Position numbers and translations under genes: made by a program. Of a DNA stretch of 64,000 nucleotides, positions 1 to 12,900 are shown piece after piece; position 1 is the first letter of the stretch; every line of letters starts with the position of its first letter. A model generated the notes under the pieces. It was not told the origin of the DNA. It was given only the letters and a program-made list of their open reading frames with translations, and did not search any database. Origin of the DNA: Paragorgia papillata (taxonomy: Eukaryota > Cnidaria > Anthozoa > Scleralcyonacea > Coralliidae); assembly GCA_035771165.1 (NCBI GenBank), contig JAWNZC010000012.1, positions 310,001 to 374,000 of the forward strand. The letters are read 5' to 3'.

Positions 1-88
1 AAAAGGAAAGTATACCATGCAGATGATATTAGAAAACAGCAGCACTGACTATTTGTAAAGAAACAAGCGTAAATTAGCAAACTAACGT

Positions 89-113
89 CCACGGTGTTCA
101 GTGAGCACCGTGG
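89..113. repeat. Short hairpin inside the satellite unit (representative copy)
   Basis: CCACGGTG (89-96), a 9-base loop and CACCGTGG (106-113) form a perfect 8-bp stem. The hairpin recurs once per unit, for example at 4247, 13,993 and 24,1xx-type positions. The copy at about 1474 has one stem mismatch and the copy at 19,570 another. It sits next to the forward GTGAGAACCGT cluster, so it may be part of the same structured segment. No function is known. Confidence 0.7.
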
Positions 114-1083
114 TGAGAAACGTTGGTGAGAACCGTGGACGTTGTGACATTTGTCATGACAACCGTACAAGCGTTGTAGTACGTTATATCTCTCTAATAA
201 TTTTCCGCAAATATTTCGCGTTTTACCTTAGTATGTATTAGTAATGTTGTACGTAATATGGTTGCTAATGAAAACCTAGAACAAGTTTCAATATGTTTTG
301 TCCCTTTCGTGCCTTTAATAGACGTTGGTAGACGTTGAGAATTTCGGATTTTTAAACCTAGTATCACTTCTCTAATATTTGGTTTTGTGCTGAAATTAAA
401 GTACGCATACGTTCTACAACAATTGTTAAAATAACAAAAGGTCCCTACCTCAAATAGTGTTATTGCTAATACCGGCGCAGAACCCGTTAAAGATTGCGCA
501 ATTGGCTAAAATAAACACGTTTTAATTCTCGTTTAACGCGACGCCCGTTAGATGAAGAGTGATATTGCACAAGTTATACTCTACACATACATAAATAAAT
601 GCGCAATCGAGTGATTGTAAATATATTAAAACTTCGTTTTATGTAAATCGAGCATTTTTAATTGCATTGCTGATAACGCACCTATTTTAGCCGAAATATT
701 TTGGCATAATACGTGCAAAGACGCCTTGAGCAGTAAACTGACTTTAAAACAACAAAACTGCCTATTTAATAGTTAGAAAATGCCCATAACAATTTTGTTA
801 ACAATAAATTGTGAACATCTTTGCCAAATATAACTATTTTTAGAAAAATAACTGACTAGGTAACTAGGCTTATTTTATGAACTAAAAATGTTTTCGCATG
901 TCCGAAAAGCTATTTTCTTTATATTGTAAAAAATACCGTTACAGCCAACTTAGGAGGGTACTTTACAGCCAAGAAAGCTAAAGCAATGTTATTGTAGACT
1001 AAATAAACTATTTCTCTCCAAAATTCAGTATGGAAATATGATATTCAATAGTCAAAATGGCCCCCTGTTGTGCGTCTGTTCTG

Positions 1084-1523
1084 TCCACGGTTCTCACAAC
1101 GGTTCTCACTACGGTTCTCACCAGAAAAACATGTATTAGAACGAAGATTGTGGTTTAAAATGACATTTTCTGCACACCCCCCTTGTGATATGTTAGTTTT
1201 CAATAAGAAAATAATGCATATTTACAATTCACGCTTTTCAAATGCGTTTTTTATAACGATGCTCGCTATATTTATATAAATAACTTGATGCTATACTATA
1301 TATTTATACTGCGGAAGTGAGAACCGTCGCCGCTTTACCTCTAAATTATTGTATTTTGTCGATGCAATACCGGTTAAAACTCATTAAAAGGAAAGTATAC
1401 CATGCAGATGATTTTAGAAAACAGCAGCACTGACTATTTGTAAAGAAACAAGCATAAATTAGCAAACTAACGTCCACGTTGTTCAGTGAGCACCGTGGTG
1501 AGAACCGTTGGTGAGAACCGTGG
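1084..1523. repeat. Inverted clusters of an 11-base motif within each satellite unit (representative copy)
   Basis: At 1084-1122 the unit carries three copies of the motif in reverse orientation (ACGGTTCTCAC). At 1317-1327, 1498-1508 and 1511-1521 it carries the forward form GTGAGAACCGT. The two groups form an imperfect inverted repeat around a spacer of about 375 bp, and both are bounded by a GTCCACGG or CCGTGGAC end. The arrangement recurs in every unit. Motif number varies: units at 17,755 and 19,153 have an extra reverse copy, and the unit near 8,450 has an extra forward copy. The layout resembles the ends of a small inverted-repeat transposon that became a satellite; that origin is inference. 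Confidence 0.75.
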
Positions 1524-2399
1524 ACGTTGTGACATTTGTCATGACAACCGTACAAGCGTTGTAGTACGTTATATCTCTCTAATAATTTTCCGCAAATATT
1601 TCGCGTTTTACCTTAGTATGTATTAGTAATGTTGTACGTAATATGGTTGCTAATGAAAACCTAGAACAAGTTTCAATATGTTTTGTCCCTTTCGTGCCTT
1701 TAATAGACGTTGGTAGACGTTGAGAATTTCGGATTTTTAAACCTAGTATCACTTCTCTAATATTTGGTTTTGTGCTGAAATTAAAGTACGCATACGTTCT
1801 ACAACAATTGTTAAAATAACAAAAGGTCCCTACCTCAAATAGCGTTATTGCTAATACCGGCGCAGAAGCCGTTAAAGATTGCGCAATTGGCTAAAATAAA
1901 CACGTTTTAATTCTCGTTTAACGCGACGCCCGTTAGATGAAGAGTGATATTGCACAAGTTATACTCTACACATACATAAATAAATGCGCAATCGAGTGAT
2001 TGTAAATATATTAAAACTTCGTTTTATGTAAATCGAGCATTTTTAATTGCATTGCTTATAACGCACCTATTTTAGCCGAAATATTTTGGCATAATACGTG
2101 CAAAGACGCCTTGAGCAGTAAACTGACTTTAAAACAACAAAACTGCCTATTTGATAGTTTGAAAATGCCCATAACAATTTTGTTAACAATAAATTGTGAA
2201 CATCTTTGTCAAATATAACTATTTTTAGAAAAATAACTGACTTGGTAACTAGGCTTATTTTATGAACTAAAAATGTTTTCGCATGTCTGAAAAGCTATTT
2301 TGTTTATATTGTAAAAAATGCCGTTACAGCCAACTTAGGAGGGTACTTTAAAGCCAGGAAAGCTAAAGCAATGTTATTGTAGACTAAATAAACTATTTC

Positions 2400-5300
2400 T
2401 CTGCAAAATTCAGTATGGAAATATGATATTCAATAGCCAAAATGGCCCCCTGTTGTGCGTCTGTTCTGTCCACGGTTTTCACAACGGTTCTCACTACGGT
2501 TCTCACCAGAAAAACATGTATTAGAACGAAGATTGTGGTTTAAAATGACATTTTCTGCACACCCGCCTTGTGATATGTTAGTTTTCAATAAGAAAATAAT
2601 GCATATTTACAATTCACGCTTTTCAAATGCGTTTTTTATAACGATGCTCGCTATATTTATATAAATAACTTGATGCTATACTATATCTTTATACTGCGGA
2701 AGTGAGAACCGTCGCCGCTTTACCTCTAAATTATTGTATTTTGTCGATGCAATACCGGTTAAAACTCATTAAAAGGAAAGTATACCATGCAGATGATATT
2801 AGAAAACAGCAGCACTGACTATTTGTAAAGAAACAAGCATAAATTAGCAAACTAACGTCCACGGTGTTCAGTGAGCACCGTGGTGAGAACCGTTGGTGAG
2901 AACCGTGGACGTTGTGACATTTGTCATGACAACCGTACAAGCGTTGTAGTACGTTATATCTCTCTAATAATTTTCCGCAAATATTTCGCGTTTTACCTTA
3001 GTATGTATTAGTAATGTTGTACGTAATATGGTTGCTAATGAAAACCTAGAACAAGTTTCAATATGTTTTGTCCCTTTCGTGCCTTTAATAGACGTTGGTA
3101 GACGTTGAGAATTTCGGATTTTTAAACCTAGTATCACTTCTCTAATATTTGGTTTTTGTGCTGAAATTAAAGTACGCATACGTTCTATAACAATTGTTAA
3201 AATAACAAAAGGTCCCTACCTCAAATAGCGTTATTGCTAATACCGGCGCAGAACCCGTTAAAGATTGCGCAATTGGCTAAAATAAACAAGTTTTAATTCT
3301 CGTTTAACGCGACGCCTGTTAGATGAAGAGTGATATTGCACAAGTTATACTCTACACATACATAAATAAATGCGCAATCGAGTGATTGTAAATATATTAA
3401 AACTTCGTTTTATGTATATCGAGCATTTTTAATTCCATTGCTGATAACGCACCTATTTTAGCCGAAATATTTTGGCATAATAAGTGCAAAGACGCCTTGA
3501 GCAGTAAACTGACTTTAAAACAACAAAACTGCCTATTTAATAGCTTGAAAATGCCCATAACAATTTTGTTAACAATAAATTGTGAACATTTTGTCAAATA
3601 TAACTATTTTTAGAAAAATAACTGACTAGGTAACTAGGCTTATTTTATGAACTAAAAATGTTTTCGCATGTCTGAAAAGCTATTTTTTTTATATTGTAAA
3701 AAATGCCATTACAGCCAACTTAGGAGGGTACTTTAAAGCCAAGAAAGCTAAAGCAATGTTATTGTAGACTAAATAAACTATTTCTCTGCAAAATTCAGTA
3801 TGGAAATATGATATTCAATAGTCAAAATGGCCCCCTGTTGTGCGTCTGTTCTGTCATGCACGGTTCTCACAACGGTTCTCACTACGGTTCTCACCAGAAA
3901 CACATGTATTAGAACGAAGATTGTGGTTTAAAATGACATTTTCTGCACACCCGCCTTGTGATATGTTAGTTTTCAATAACAAAATAATGCATATTTACAA
4001 TTCACGCTTTTCAAATGCGTTTTTTATATCGATGCTCGCTATATTTATATAAATAACTTGATGCTATACTATATCTTTATACTGCGGAAGTGAGGACCGT
4101 CGCCGCTTTACCTCTAAATTATTGTATTTTTTCGATGCAATACCGGTTAAAACTCATTAAAAGGAAAGTATACCATGCAGATGATATTAGAAAACAGCAG
4201 CACTGACTATTTGTAAAGAAACAAGCGTAAATTAGCAAACTAACGTCCACGGTGTTCAGTGAGCACCGTGGTGAGAACCGTTGGTGAGAACCGTGGACGT
4301 TGTGACATTTGTCATGACAACCGTACAGGCGTTGTAGTACGTTATATCCCTCTAATAATTTTCCGCAAATATTTCGCGTTTTACCTTAGTATGTATTAGT
4401 AATGTTGTACGTAATATGGTTGCTAATGAAAACCTAGAAGAAGTTTCAATATGTTTTGTCCCTTTCGTGCCTTTAATAGACGTTGGTAGACGTTGAGGAT
4501 TTCGGATTTTTAAACCTAGTATCACTTCTCTAATATTTGGTTCTGTGCTGAAATTAAAGTACGCATACGTTCTACAACAATTGTTAAAATAACGAAAGGT
4601 CCCTACCTCAAATAGCGTTATTGCTAATACCGGCGCAGAACCCGTGAAAGTTTGCGCAATTGGCTAAAATAAACACGTTTTAATTCTCGTTTAACGCGAC
4701 GCCCGTTAGATGCATGAAGAGTGATATTGCACAAGTTATACTCTACACATACATAAATAAATGCGCAATCGAGTGATTGTAAATATATTAAAACTTCGTT
4801 TTAGGAAAATCGAGCATTTTTAATTGCATTGCTGATAACGCACCTATTTTAGCCGAAATATTTTGGCATAATACGTGCAAAGACGCCTTGAGCGGGAAAC
4901 TGACTTTAAAACAACAAAACTGCCTATTTAATAGCTTGAAAATGCCCATAACAATTTTGTTAACAATAAATTGTGAACATCTTTGTCAAATATAACTATT
5001 TTTAGAAAAATAACTGACTTGGTAACTAGGCTTATTTTATGAACTAAAAATGTTTTCGCATGTCTGAAAAGCTATTTTGTTTATATTGTAAAAATTGCCG
5101 TTACAGCCAACTTAGGAGGGTACTTTAAAGCCAAGAAAGCTAAAGCAATGTTATTGTAGACTAAATAAACTATTTCTCTGCAAAATTCAGTATGGAAATA
5201 TGATATTCAATAGCCAAAATGGCCCCCTGTTGTGCGTCTGTTCTGTCCACGGTTTTCACAACGGTTCTCACTACGGTTCTCACCAGAAAAACATGTATTA

Positions 5301-7950
5301 GAACGAAGATTGTGGTTTAAAATGACATTTTCTGCACACCCGCCTTGTGATATGTTAGTTTTCAATAAGAAAATAATGCATATTTACAATTCACGCTTTT
5401 CAAATGCGTTTTTTATAACGATGCTCGCTATATTTATATAAATAACTTGATGCTATACTATATCTTTATACTGCGGAAGTGAGAACCGTCGCCGCTTTAC
5501 CTCTAAATTATTGTATTTTGTCGATGCAATACCGGTTAAAACTCATTAAAAGGAAAGTATACCATGCAGATGATATTAGAAAACAGCAGCACTGACTATT
5601 TGTAAAGAAACAAGCATAAATTAGCAAACTAACGTCCACGGTGTTCAGTGAGCACCGTGGTGAGAACCGTTGGTGAGAACCGTGGACGTTGTGACATTTG
5701 TCATGACAACCGTACAAGCGTTGTAGTACGTTATATCTCTCTAATAATTTTCCGCAAATATTTCGCGTTTTACCTTAGTATGTATTAGTAATGTTGTACG
5801 TAATATGGTTGCTAATGAAAACCTAGAACAAGTTTCAATATGTTTTGTCCCTTTCGTGCCTTTAATAGACGTTGGTAGACGTTGAGAATTTCGGATTTTT
5901 AAACCTAGTATCACTTCTCTAATATTTGGTTTTGTGCTGAAATTAAAGTACGCATACGTTCTATAACAATTGTTAAAATAATAAAAGGTCCCTACCTCAA
6001 ATAGCGTTATTGCTAATACCGGCGCAGAACCCGTTAAAGATTGCGCAATTGGCTAAAATAAACAAGTTTTAATTCTCGTTTAACGCGACGCCTGTTAGAT
6101 GAAGAGTGATATTGCACAAGTTATACTCTACACATACATAAATAAATGCGCAATCGAGTGATTGTAAATATATTAAAACTTCGTTTTATGTATATCGAGC
6201 ATTTTTAATTCCATTGCTGATAACGCACCTATTTTAGCCGAAATATTTTGGCATAATAAGTGCAAAGACGCCTTGAGCAGTAAACTGACTTTAAAACAAC
6301 AAAACTGCCTATTTAATAGCTTGAAAATGCCCATAACAATTTTGTTAACAATAAATTGTGAACATTTTGTCAAATATAACTATTTTTAGAAAAATAACTG
6401 ACTAGGTAACTAGGCTTATTTTATGAACTAAAAATGTTTTCGCATGTCTGAAAAGCTATTTTTTTTTATATTGTAAAAAATGCCATTACAGCCAACTTAG
6501 GAGGGTACTTTAAAGCCAAGAAAGCTAAAGCAATGTTATTGTAGACTAAATAAACTATTTCTCTGCAAAATTCAGTATGGAAATATGATATTCAATAGTC
6601 AAAATGGCCCCCTGTTGTGCGTCTGTTCTGTCATGCACGGTTCTCACAACGGTTCTCACTACGGTTCTCACCAGAAAAACATGTATTAGAACGAAGATTG
6701 TGGTTTAAAATGACATTTTCTGCACACCCGCCTTGTGATATGTTAGTTTTCAATAAGAAAATAATGCATATTTACAATTCACGCTTTTCAAATGCGTTTT
6801 TTATATGGATGCTCGCTATATTTATATAAATAACTTGATGCTATACTATATCTTTATACTGCGGAAGTGAGAACCGTCGCCGCTTTACCTCTAAATTATT
6901 GTATTTTGTCGATGCAATACCGGTTAAAACTCATTAAAAGGAAAGTATACCATGCAGATGATATTAGAAAACAGCAGCACTGACTATTTGTAAAGAAACA
7001 AGCGTAAATTAGCAAACTAACGTCCACGGTGTTCAGTGAGCACCGTGGTGAGAACCGTTGGTGAGAACCGTGGACGTTGTGACATTTGTCATGACAACCG
7101 TACTGGCGTTGTAGTACGTTATATCCCTCTAATAATTTTCCGCAAATATTTCGCGTTTTACCTTAGTATGTATTAGTAATGTTGTACGTAATATGGTTGC
7201 TAATGAAAACCTAGAACAAGTTTCAATATGTTTTGTCCCTTTCGTGCCTTTAATAGACGTTGGTAGACGTTGAGAATTTCGGATTTTTAAACCTAGTATC
7301 ACTTCTCTAATATTTGGTTCTGTGCTGAAATTAAAGTACGCATACGTTCTACAACAATTGTTAAAATAACGAAAGGTCCCTACCTCAAATAGCGTTATTG
7401 CTAATACCGGCGCAGAACCCGTTAAAGATTGCGCAATTGGCTAAAATAAACACGTTTTAATTCTCGTTTAACGCGACGCCCGTTAGATGCATGAAGAGTG
7501 ATATTGCACAAGTTATACTCTACACATACATAAATAAATGCGCAATCGAGTGATTGTAAATATATTAAAACTTCGTTTTAGGTAAATCGAGCATTTTTAA
7601 TTGCATTGCTGATAACGCACCTATTTTAGCCGAAATATTTTGGCATAATACGTGCAAAGACGCCTTGAGCGGGAAACTGACTTTAAAACAACAAAACTGC
7701 CTATTTAATAGCTTGAAAATGCCCATAACAATTTTGTTAACAATAAATTGTGAACATCTTTGTCAAATATAACTATTTTTAGAAAAATAACTGACTAGGT
7801 AACTAGGCTTATTTTATGAACTAAAAATGTTTTCGCATGTCTGAAAAGCTATTTTCTTTATATTGTAAAAAATGCCGTTACAGCCAACTTAGGAGGGTAC
7901 TTTAAAGCCAAGAAAGCTAAAGCAATGTTATTGTAGACTAAATAAACTAT
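2400..7950. repeat. Dimeric higher-order repeat within the satellite (period 2,777 bp)
   Basis: Two unit types alternate here. Type B has a TCATGCACGG insertion after the GTGCGTCTG landmark (units at 3840 and 6617). Type A lacks it (units at 2455, 5232 and 8009). Variants also repeat at two-unit spacing: a GTATATCGAGC variant occurs at about 3414 and 6190, and an added TGCATG after GCCCGTTAGA at about 4710 and 7488. The 2455-to-5232 and 3840-to-6617 distances are both 2,777 bp. This is duplication of a two-unit block, as expected from unequal exchange. Confidence 0.8.
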
Positions 7951-9949
7951 TTCTCTGCAAAATTCAGTATGGAAATATGATATTCAATAGTCAAAATGGC
8001 CCCCTGTTGTGCGTCTGTTCTGTCCACGGTTCTCACAACGGTTCTCACTACGGTTCTCACCAGAAAAACATGTATTAGAACGAAGATTGTGGTTTAAAAT
8101 GACATTTTCTGCACACCCGCCTTGTGATATGTTAGTTTTCAATAAGAAAATAATGCATATTTACAATTCACGCTTTTCAAATGCGTTTTTTATAACGATG
8201 CTCGCTATATTTATATAAATAACTTGATGCTATACTATATCTTTATACTGCGGAAGTGAGAACCGTCGCCGCTTTACCTCTAAATTATTGTATTTTGTCG
8301 TTGCAATACCGGTTAAAACTCATTAAAAGGAAAGTATACCATGCAGATGATATTAGAAAACAGCAGCACTGATTATTTGTAAAGAAACAAGCGTAAATTA
8401 GCAAACTAACGTTCACGGTGTTCAGTGAGCACCGTGGTGAGAACCGTTGGTGAGAACCGTTGGTGAGAACCGTGGACGTTGTGACATTTGTCATGACAAC
8501 CGTACAAGCGTTGTAGTACGTTATATCTCTCTAATAATTTTCCGCAAATATTTCGCGTTTTACCTTAGTATGTATTAGTAATGTTGTACGTAATATGGTT
8601 GCTAATGAAAACCTAGAACAAGTTTCAATATGTTTTGTCCCTTTCGTGCCTTTAATAGACGTTGGTAGACGTTGAGAATTTCGGATTTTTAAACCTAGTA
8701 TCACTTCTCTAATATTTGGTTTTGTGCTGAAATTAAAGTACGCATACGTTCTACAACAATTGTTAAAATAACGAAAGGTCCCTACCTCAAATAGCGTTAT
8801 TGCTAATACCGGCGCAGAACCCGTTAAAGATTGCGCAATTGGCTAAAATAAACAAGTTTTAATTCTCGTTTAACGCGACGCCCGTTAGATGAAGAGTGAT
8901 ATTGCACAAGTTATACTCTACACATACATAAATAAATGCGCAATCGAGTGATTGTAAATATATTAAAACTTCGTTTTAGGTAAATCGAGCATTTTTAATT
9001 GCATTGCTGATAACGCACCTATTTTAGCCGAAATATTTTGGCATAATACGTGCAAAGACGCCTTGAGCGGTAAACTGACTTTAAAACAACAAAACTGCCT
9101 ATTTAATAGCTTGAAAATGCCCATAACAATTTTGTTAACAATAAATTGTGAACATCTTTGTCAAATATAACTATTTTTAGAAAAATAACTGACTAGGTAA
9201 CTAGGCTTATTTTATGAACTAAAAATGTTTTCGCATGTCTGAAAAGCTATTTTCTTTATATTGTAAAAAATGCCGTTACATCCAACTTAGGAGGGTACTT
9301 TAAAGCCTAGAAAGCTAAAGCAATGTTATTGTAGACTAAATAAACTATTTCTCTGCAAAATTCAGTATGGAAATATGATATTCAATAGTCAAAATGGCCC
9401 CCTGTTGTGCGTCTGTTCTGTCCACGGTTCTCACGACGGTTCTCACTACGGTTCTCACCAGAAAAACATGTATTAGAACGAAGATTGTGGTTTAAAATGA
9501 CATTTTCTGCACACCCGCCTTGTGATATGTTAGTTTTCAATAAGAAAATAATGCCTATTTACAATTCACGCATTTCAAATGCGTTTTTTATAACGATGCT
9601 CGCTATATTTATATAAATAACTTGATGCTATACTATATCTTTCTACTGCGGAAGTGAGAACCGTCGCCGCTTTACCTCTAAATTATTGTATTTTGTCGAT
9701 GCAATACCGGTTAAAACTCGTTAAAAGGAAAGTATACCATGCAGATGATATTAGAAAACAGCAGCACTGACTATTTGTAAAGAAACAAGCATAAATTAGC
9801 AAACTAACGTCCACGGTGTTCAGTGAGCACCGTGGTGAGAACCGTTGGTGAGAACCGTGGACGTTGTGACATTTGTCATGACAACCGTACAAGCGTTGTA
9901 GTACGTTATATCTCTCTAATAATTTTCCGCAAATATTTCGCGTTTTACC

Positions 9950-12900
9950 TTAGTATGTATTAGTAATGTTGTACGTAATATGGTTGCTAATGAAAACCTA
10001 GAACAAGTTTCAATATGTTTTGTCCCTTTCGTGGCTTTAATAGACGTTGGTAGACGTTGAGAATTTCGGATTTTTAAACCTAGTATCACTTCTCTAATAT
10101 TTGGTTTTGTGCTGAAATTAAAGTATGCATACGTTCTACAACAATTGTTAAAATAACAAAAGGTCCCTACCTCAAATAGCCTTATTGCTAATACCGGCGC
10201 AGAACCCGTTAAAGATTGCGCAATTGGCTAAAATAAACACGTTTTAATTCTCGTTTAACGCGACGCCCGTTAGATGAAGAGTGATATTGCACAAGTTATA
10301 CTCTACACATACCTAAATAAATGCGCAGTCGAGTGATTGTAAATATATTAAAACTACGTTTTAGGTAAATCGAGCATTTTTAATTCCATTGCTGATAACG
10401 CACCTATTTTAGCCGAAATATTTTGGCATAATACGTGCAAAGACGCCTTGAGCAGTAAACTGACTTTAAAACAACAAAACTGCCTATTTAATAGCTTGAA
10501 AATGCCCATAACAATTTTGTTAAAAATAAATTGTGAACATCTTTGTCAAATATAACTATTTTTAGAAAAATAACTGACTAGGTAACTAGGCTTATTTTAT
10601 GAACTAAAAATGTTTTCACTTGTCTGAAAAGCTATTTTTTTTATATTGTAAAAAATGCCATTACAGCCAACTTAGGAGGGTACTTTAAAGCCAAGAAAGC
10701 TAAAGCAATGTTATTGTAGACTAAATAAACTATTTCTCTGCAAAATTCAGTATGGAAATATGATATTCAATAGTCAAAATGGCCCCCTGTTGTGCGTCTG
10801 TTCTGTCATGCACGGTTCTCACAACGGTTCTCACTACGGTTCTCACCAGAAAAATATGTATTAGAACGAAAAATGTGGTTTAAAGATTGTGGTTTAAAAT
10901 GACATTTTCTGCACACCCGCCTTGTGATATGTTAGTTTTCAATAAGAAAATAATGCATATTTACAATTCACGCTTTTCAAATGCATTTTTTATATCGATG
11001 CTCGCTATATTTATATAAATAACTTGATGCTATACTATATCTTTATACTGCGGAAGTGAGAACCGTCGCCGCTTTACCTCTAAATTATTGTATTTTGTCG
11101 ATGCAATACCGGTTAAAACTCATTAAAAGGAAAGTATACCATGCAGATGATATTAGAAAACAGCAGTACTGACTATTTGTAAAGAAACAAGCGTAAATTA
11201 GCAAACTAACGTCCACGGTGTTCAGTGAGCACCGTGGTGAGAACCGTTGGTGAGAACCGTGGACGTTGTGACATTTGTCATTACAACCGTACAAGCGTTG
11301 TACTACGTTATATCTCTCTAATAATTTTCCGCAAATATTTCGCGTTTTACCTTAGTATGTATTAGTAATGTTGTACGTGATATGGTTGCTAATGAAAACC
11401 TAGAACAAGTTTCAATATGTTTTGTCCCTTTCGTGCCTTTAATAGACGTTGGTACACGTTGAGAATCTCGGATTTTTAAACCTAGTATCACTTCTCTAAT
11501 ATTTGGTTTTGTGCTGAAATTAAAGTATGCATACGTTCTACAACAATTGTTAAAATAACAAAAGGTCCCTACCTCAAATAGCCTTATTGCTAATACCGGC
11601 GCAGAACCCGTTAAAGATTGCGCAATTGGCTAAAATAAACACGTTTTAATTCTCGTTTAACGCGACGCCCGTTAGATGAAGAGTGATATTGCACAAGTTA
11701 TACTCTACACATACCTAAATAAATGCGCAGTCGAGTGATTGTAAATATATTAAAACTTCGTTTTAGGTAAATCGAGCATTTTTAATTCCATTGCTGATAA
11801 CGCACCTATTTTAGCCGAAATATTTTGGCATAATACGTGCAAAGACGCCTTGAGCAGTAAACTGACTTTAAAACAACAAAACTGCCTATTTAATAGCTTG
11901 AAAATGCCCATAACAATTTTGTTAAAAATAAATTGTGAACATCTTTGTCAAATATAACTATTTTTAGAAAAATAACTGACTAGGTAACTAGGCTTATTTA
12001 ATGAACTAAAAATGTTTTCACTTGTCTGAAAAGCTATTTTTTTTATATTGTAAAAAATGCCATTACAGCCAACTTAGGAGGGTACTTTAAAGCCAAGAAA
12101 GCTAAAGCAATGTTATTGTAGACTAAATAAACTATTTCTCTGCAAAATTCAGTATGGAAATATGATATTCAATAGTCAAAATGGCCCCCTGTTGTGCGTC
12201 TGTTCTGTCATGCACGGTTCTCACAACGGTTCTCACTACGGTTCTCACCAGAAAAACATGTATTAGAACGAAAAATGTGGTTTAAAGATTGTGGTTTAAA
12301 ATGACATTTTCTGCACACCCGCCTTGTGATATGTTAGTTTTCAATAAGAAAATAATGCATATTTACAATTCACGCTTTTCAAATGCATTTTTTATATCGA
12401 TGCTCGCTATATTTATATAAATAACTTGATGCTATACTATATCTTTATACTGCGGAAGTGAGAACCGTCGCCGCTTTACCTCTAAATTATTGTATTTTGT
12501 CGATGCAATACCGGTTAAAACTCATTAAAAGGAAAGTATACCATGCAGATGATATTAGAAAACAGCAGCACTGACTATTTGTAAAGAAACAAGCGTAAAT
12601 TAGCAAACTAACGTCCACGGTGTTCAGTGAGCACCGTGGTGAGAACCGTTGGTGAGAACCGTGGACGTTGTGACATTTGTCATGACAACCGTACAAGCGT
12701 TGTAGTACGTTATATCTCTCTAATAATTTTCCGCAAATATTTCGCGTTTTACCTTAGTATGTATTAGTAATGTTGTACGTGATATGGTTGCTAATGAAAA
12801 CCTAGAACAAGTTTCAATATGTTTTGTCCCTTTCGTGCCTTTAATAGACGTTGGTACACGTTGAGAATTTCGGATTTTTAAACCTAGTATCACTTCTCTA
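9950..12900. repeat. Pair of near-identical satellite units with a private 18-base duplication
   Basis: The units anchored at 10,792 and 12,194 share a local duplication of GTGGTTTAAA sequence (around 10,870-10,893 and 12,272-12,295). They also share the variants CATACCTAAATAAATGCGCAGTCG-type changes near 10,311 and 11,713, and a TTCACTTGTCTG variant near 10,615 and 12,016. Both are of the B type (TCATGCACGG). Sharing several rare changes only with the neighbour indicates very recent copying of one unit. Confidence 0.75.
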
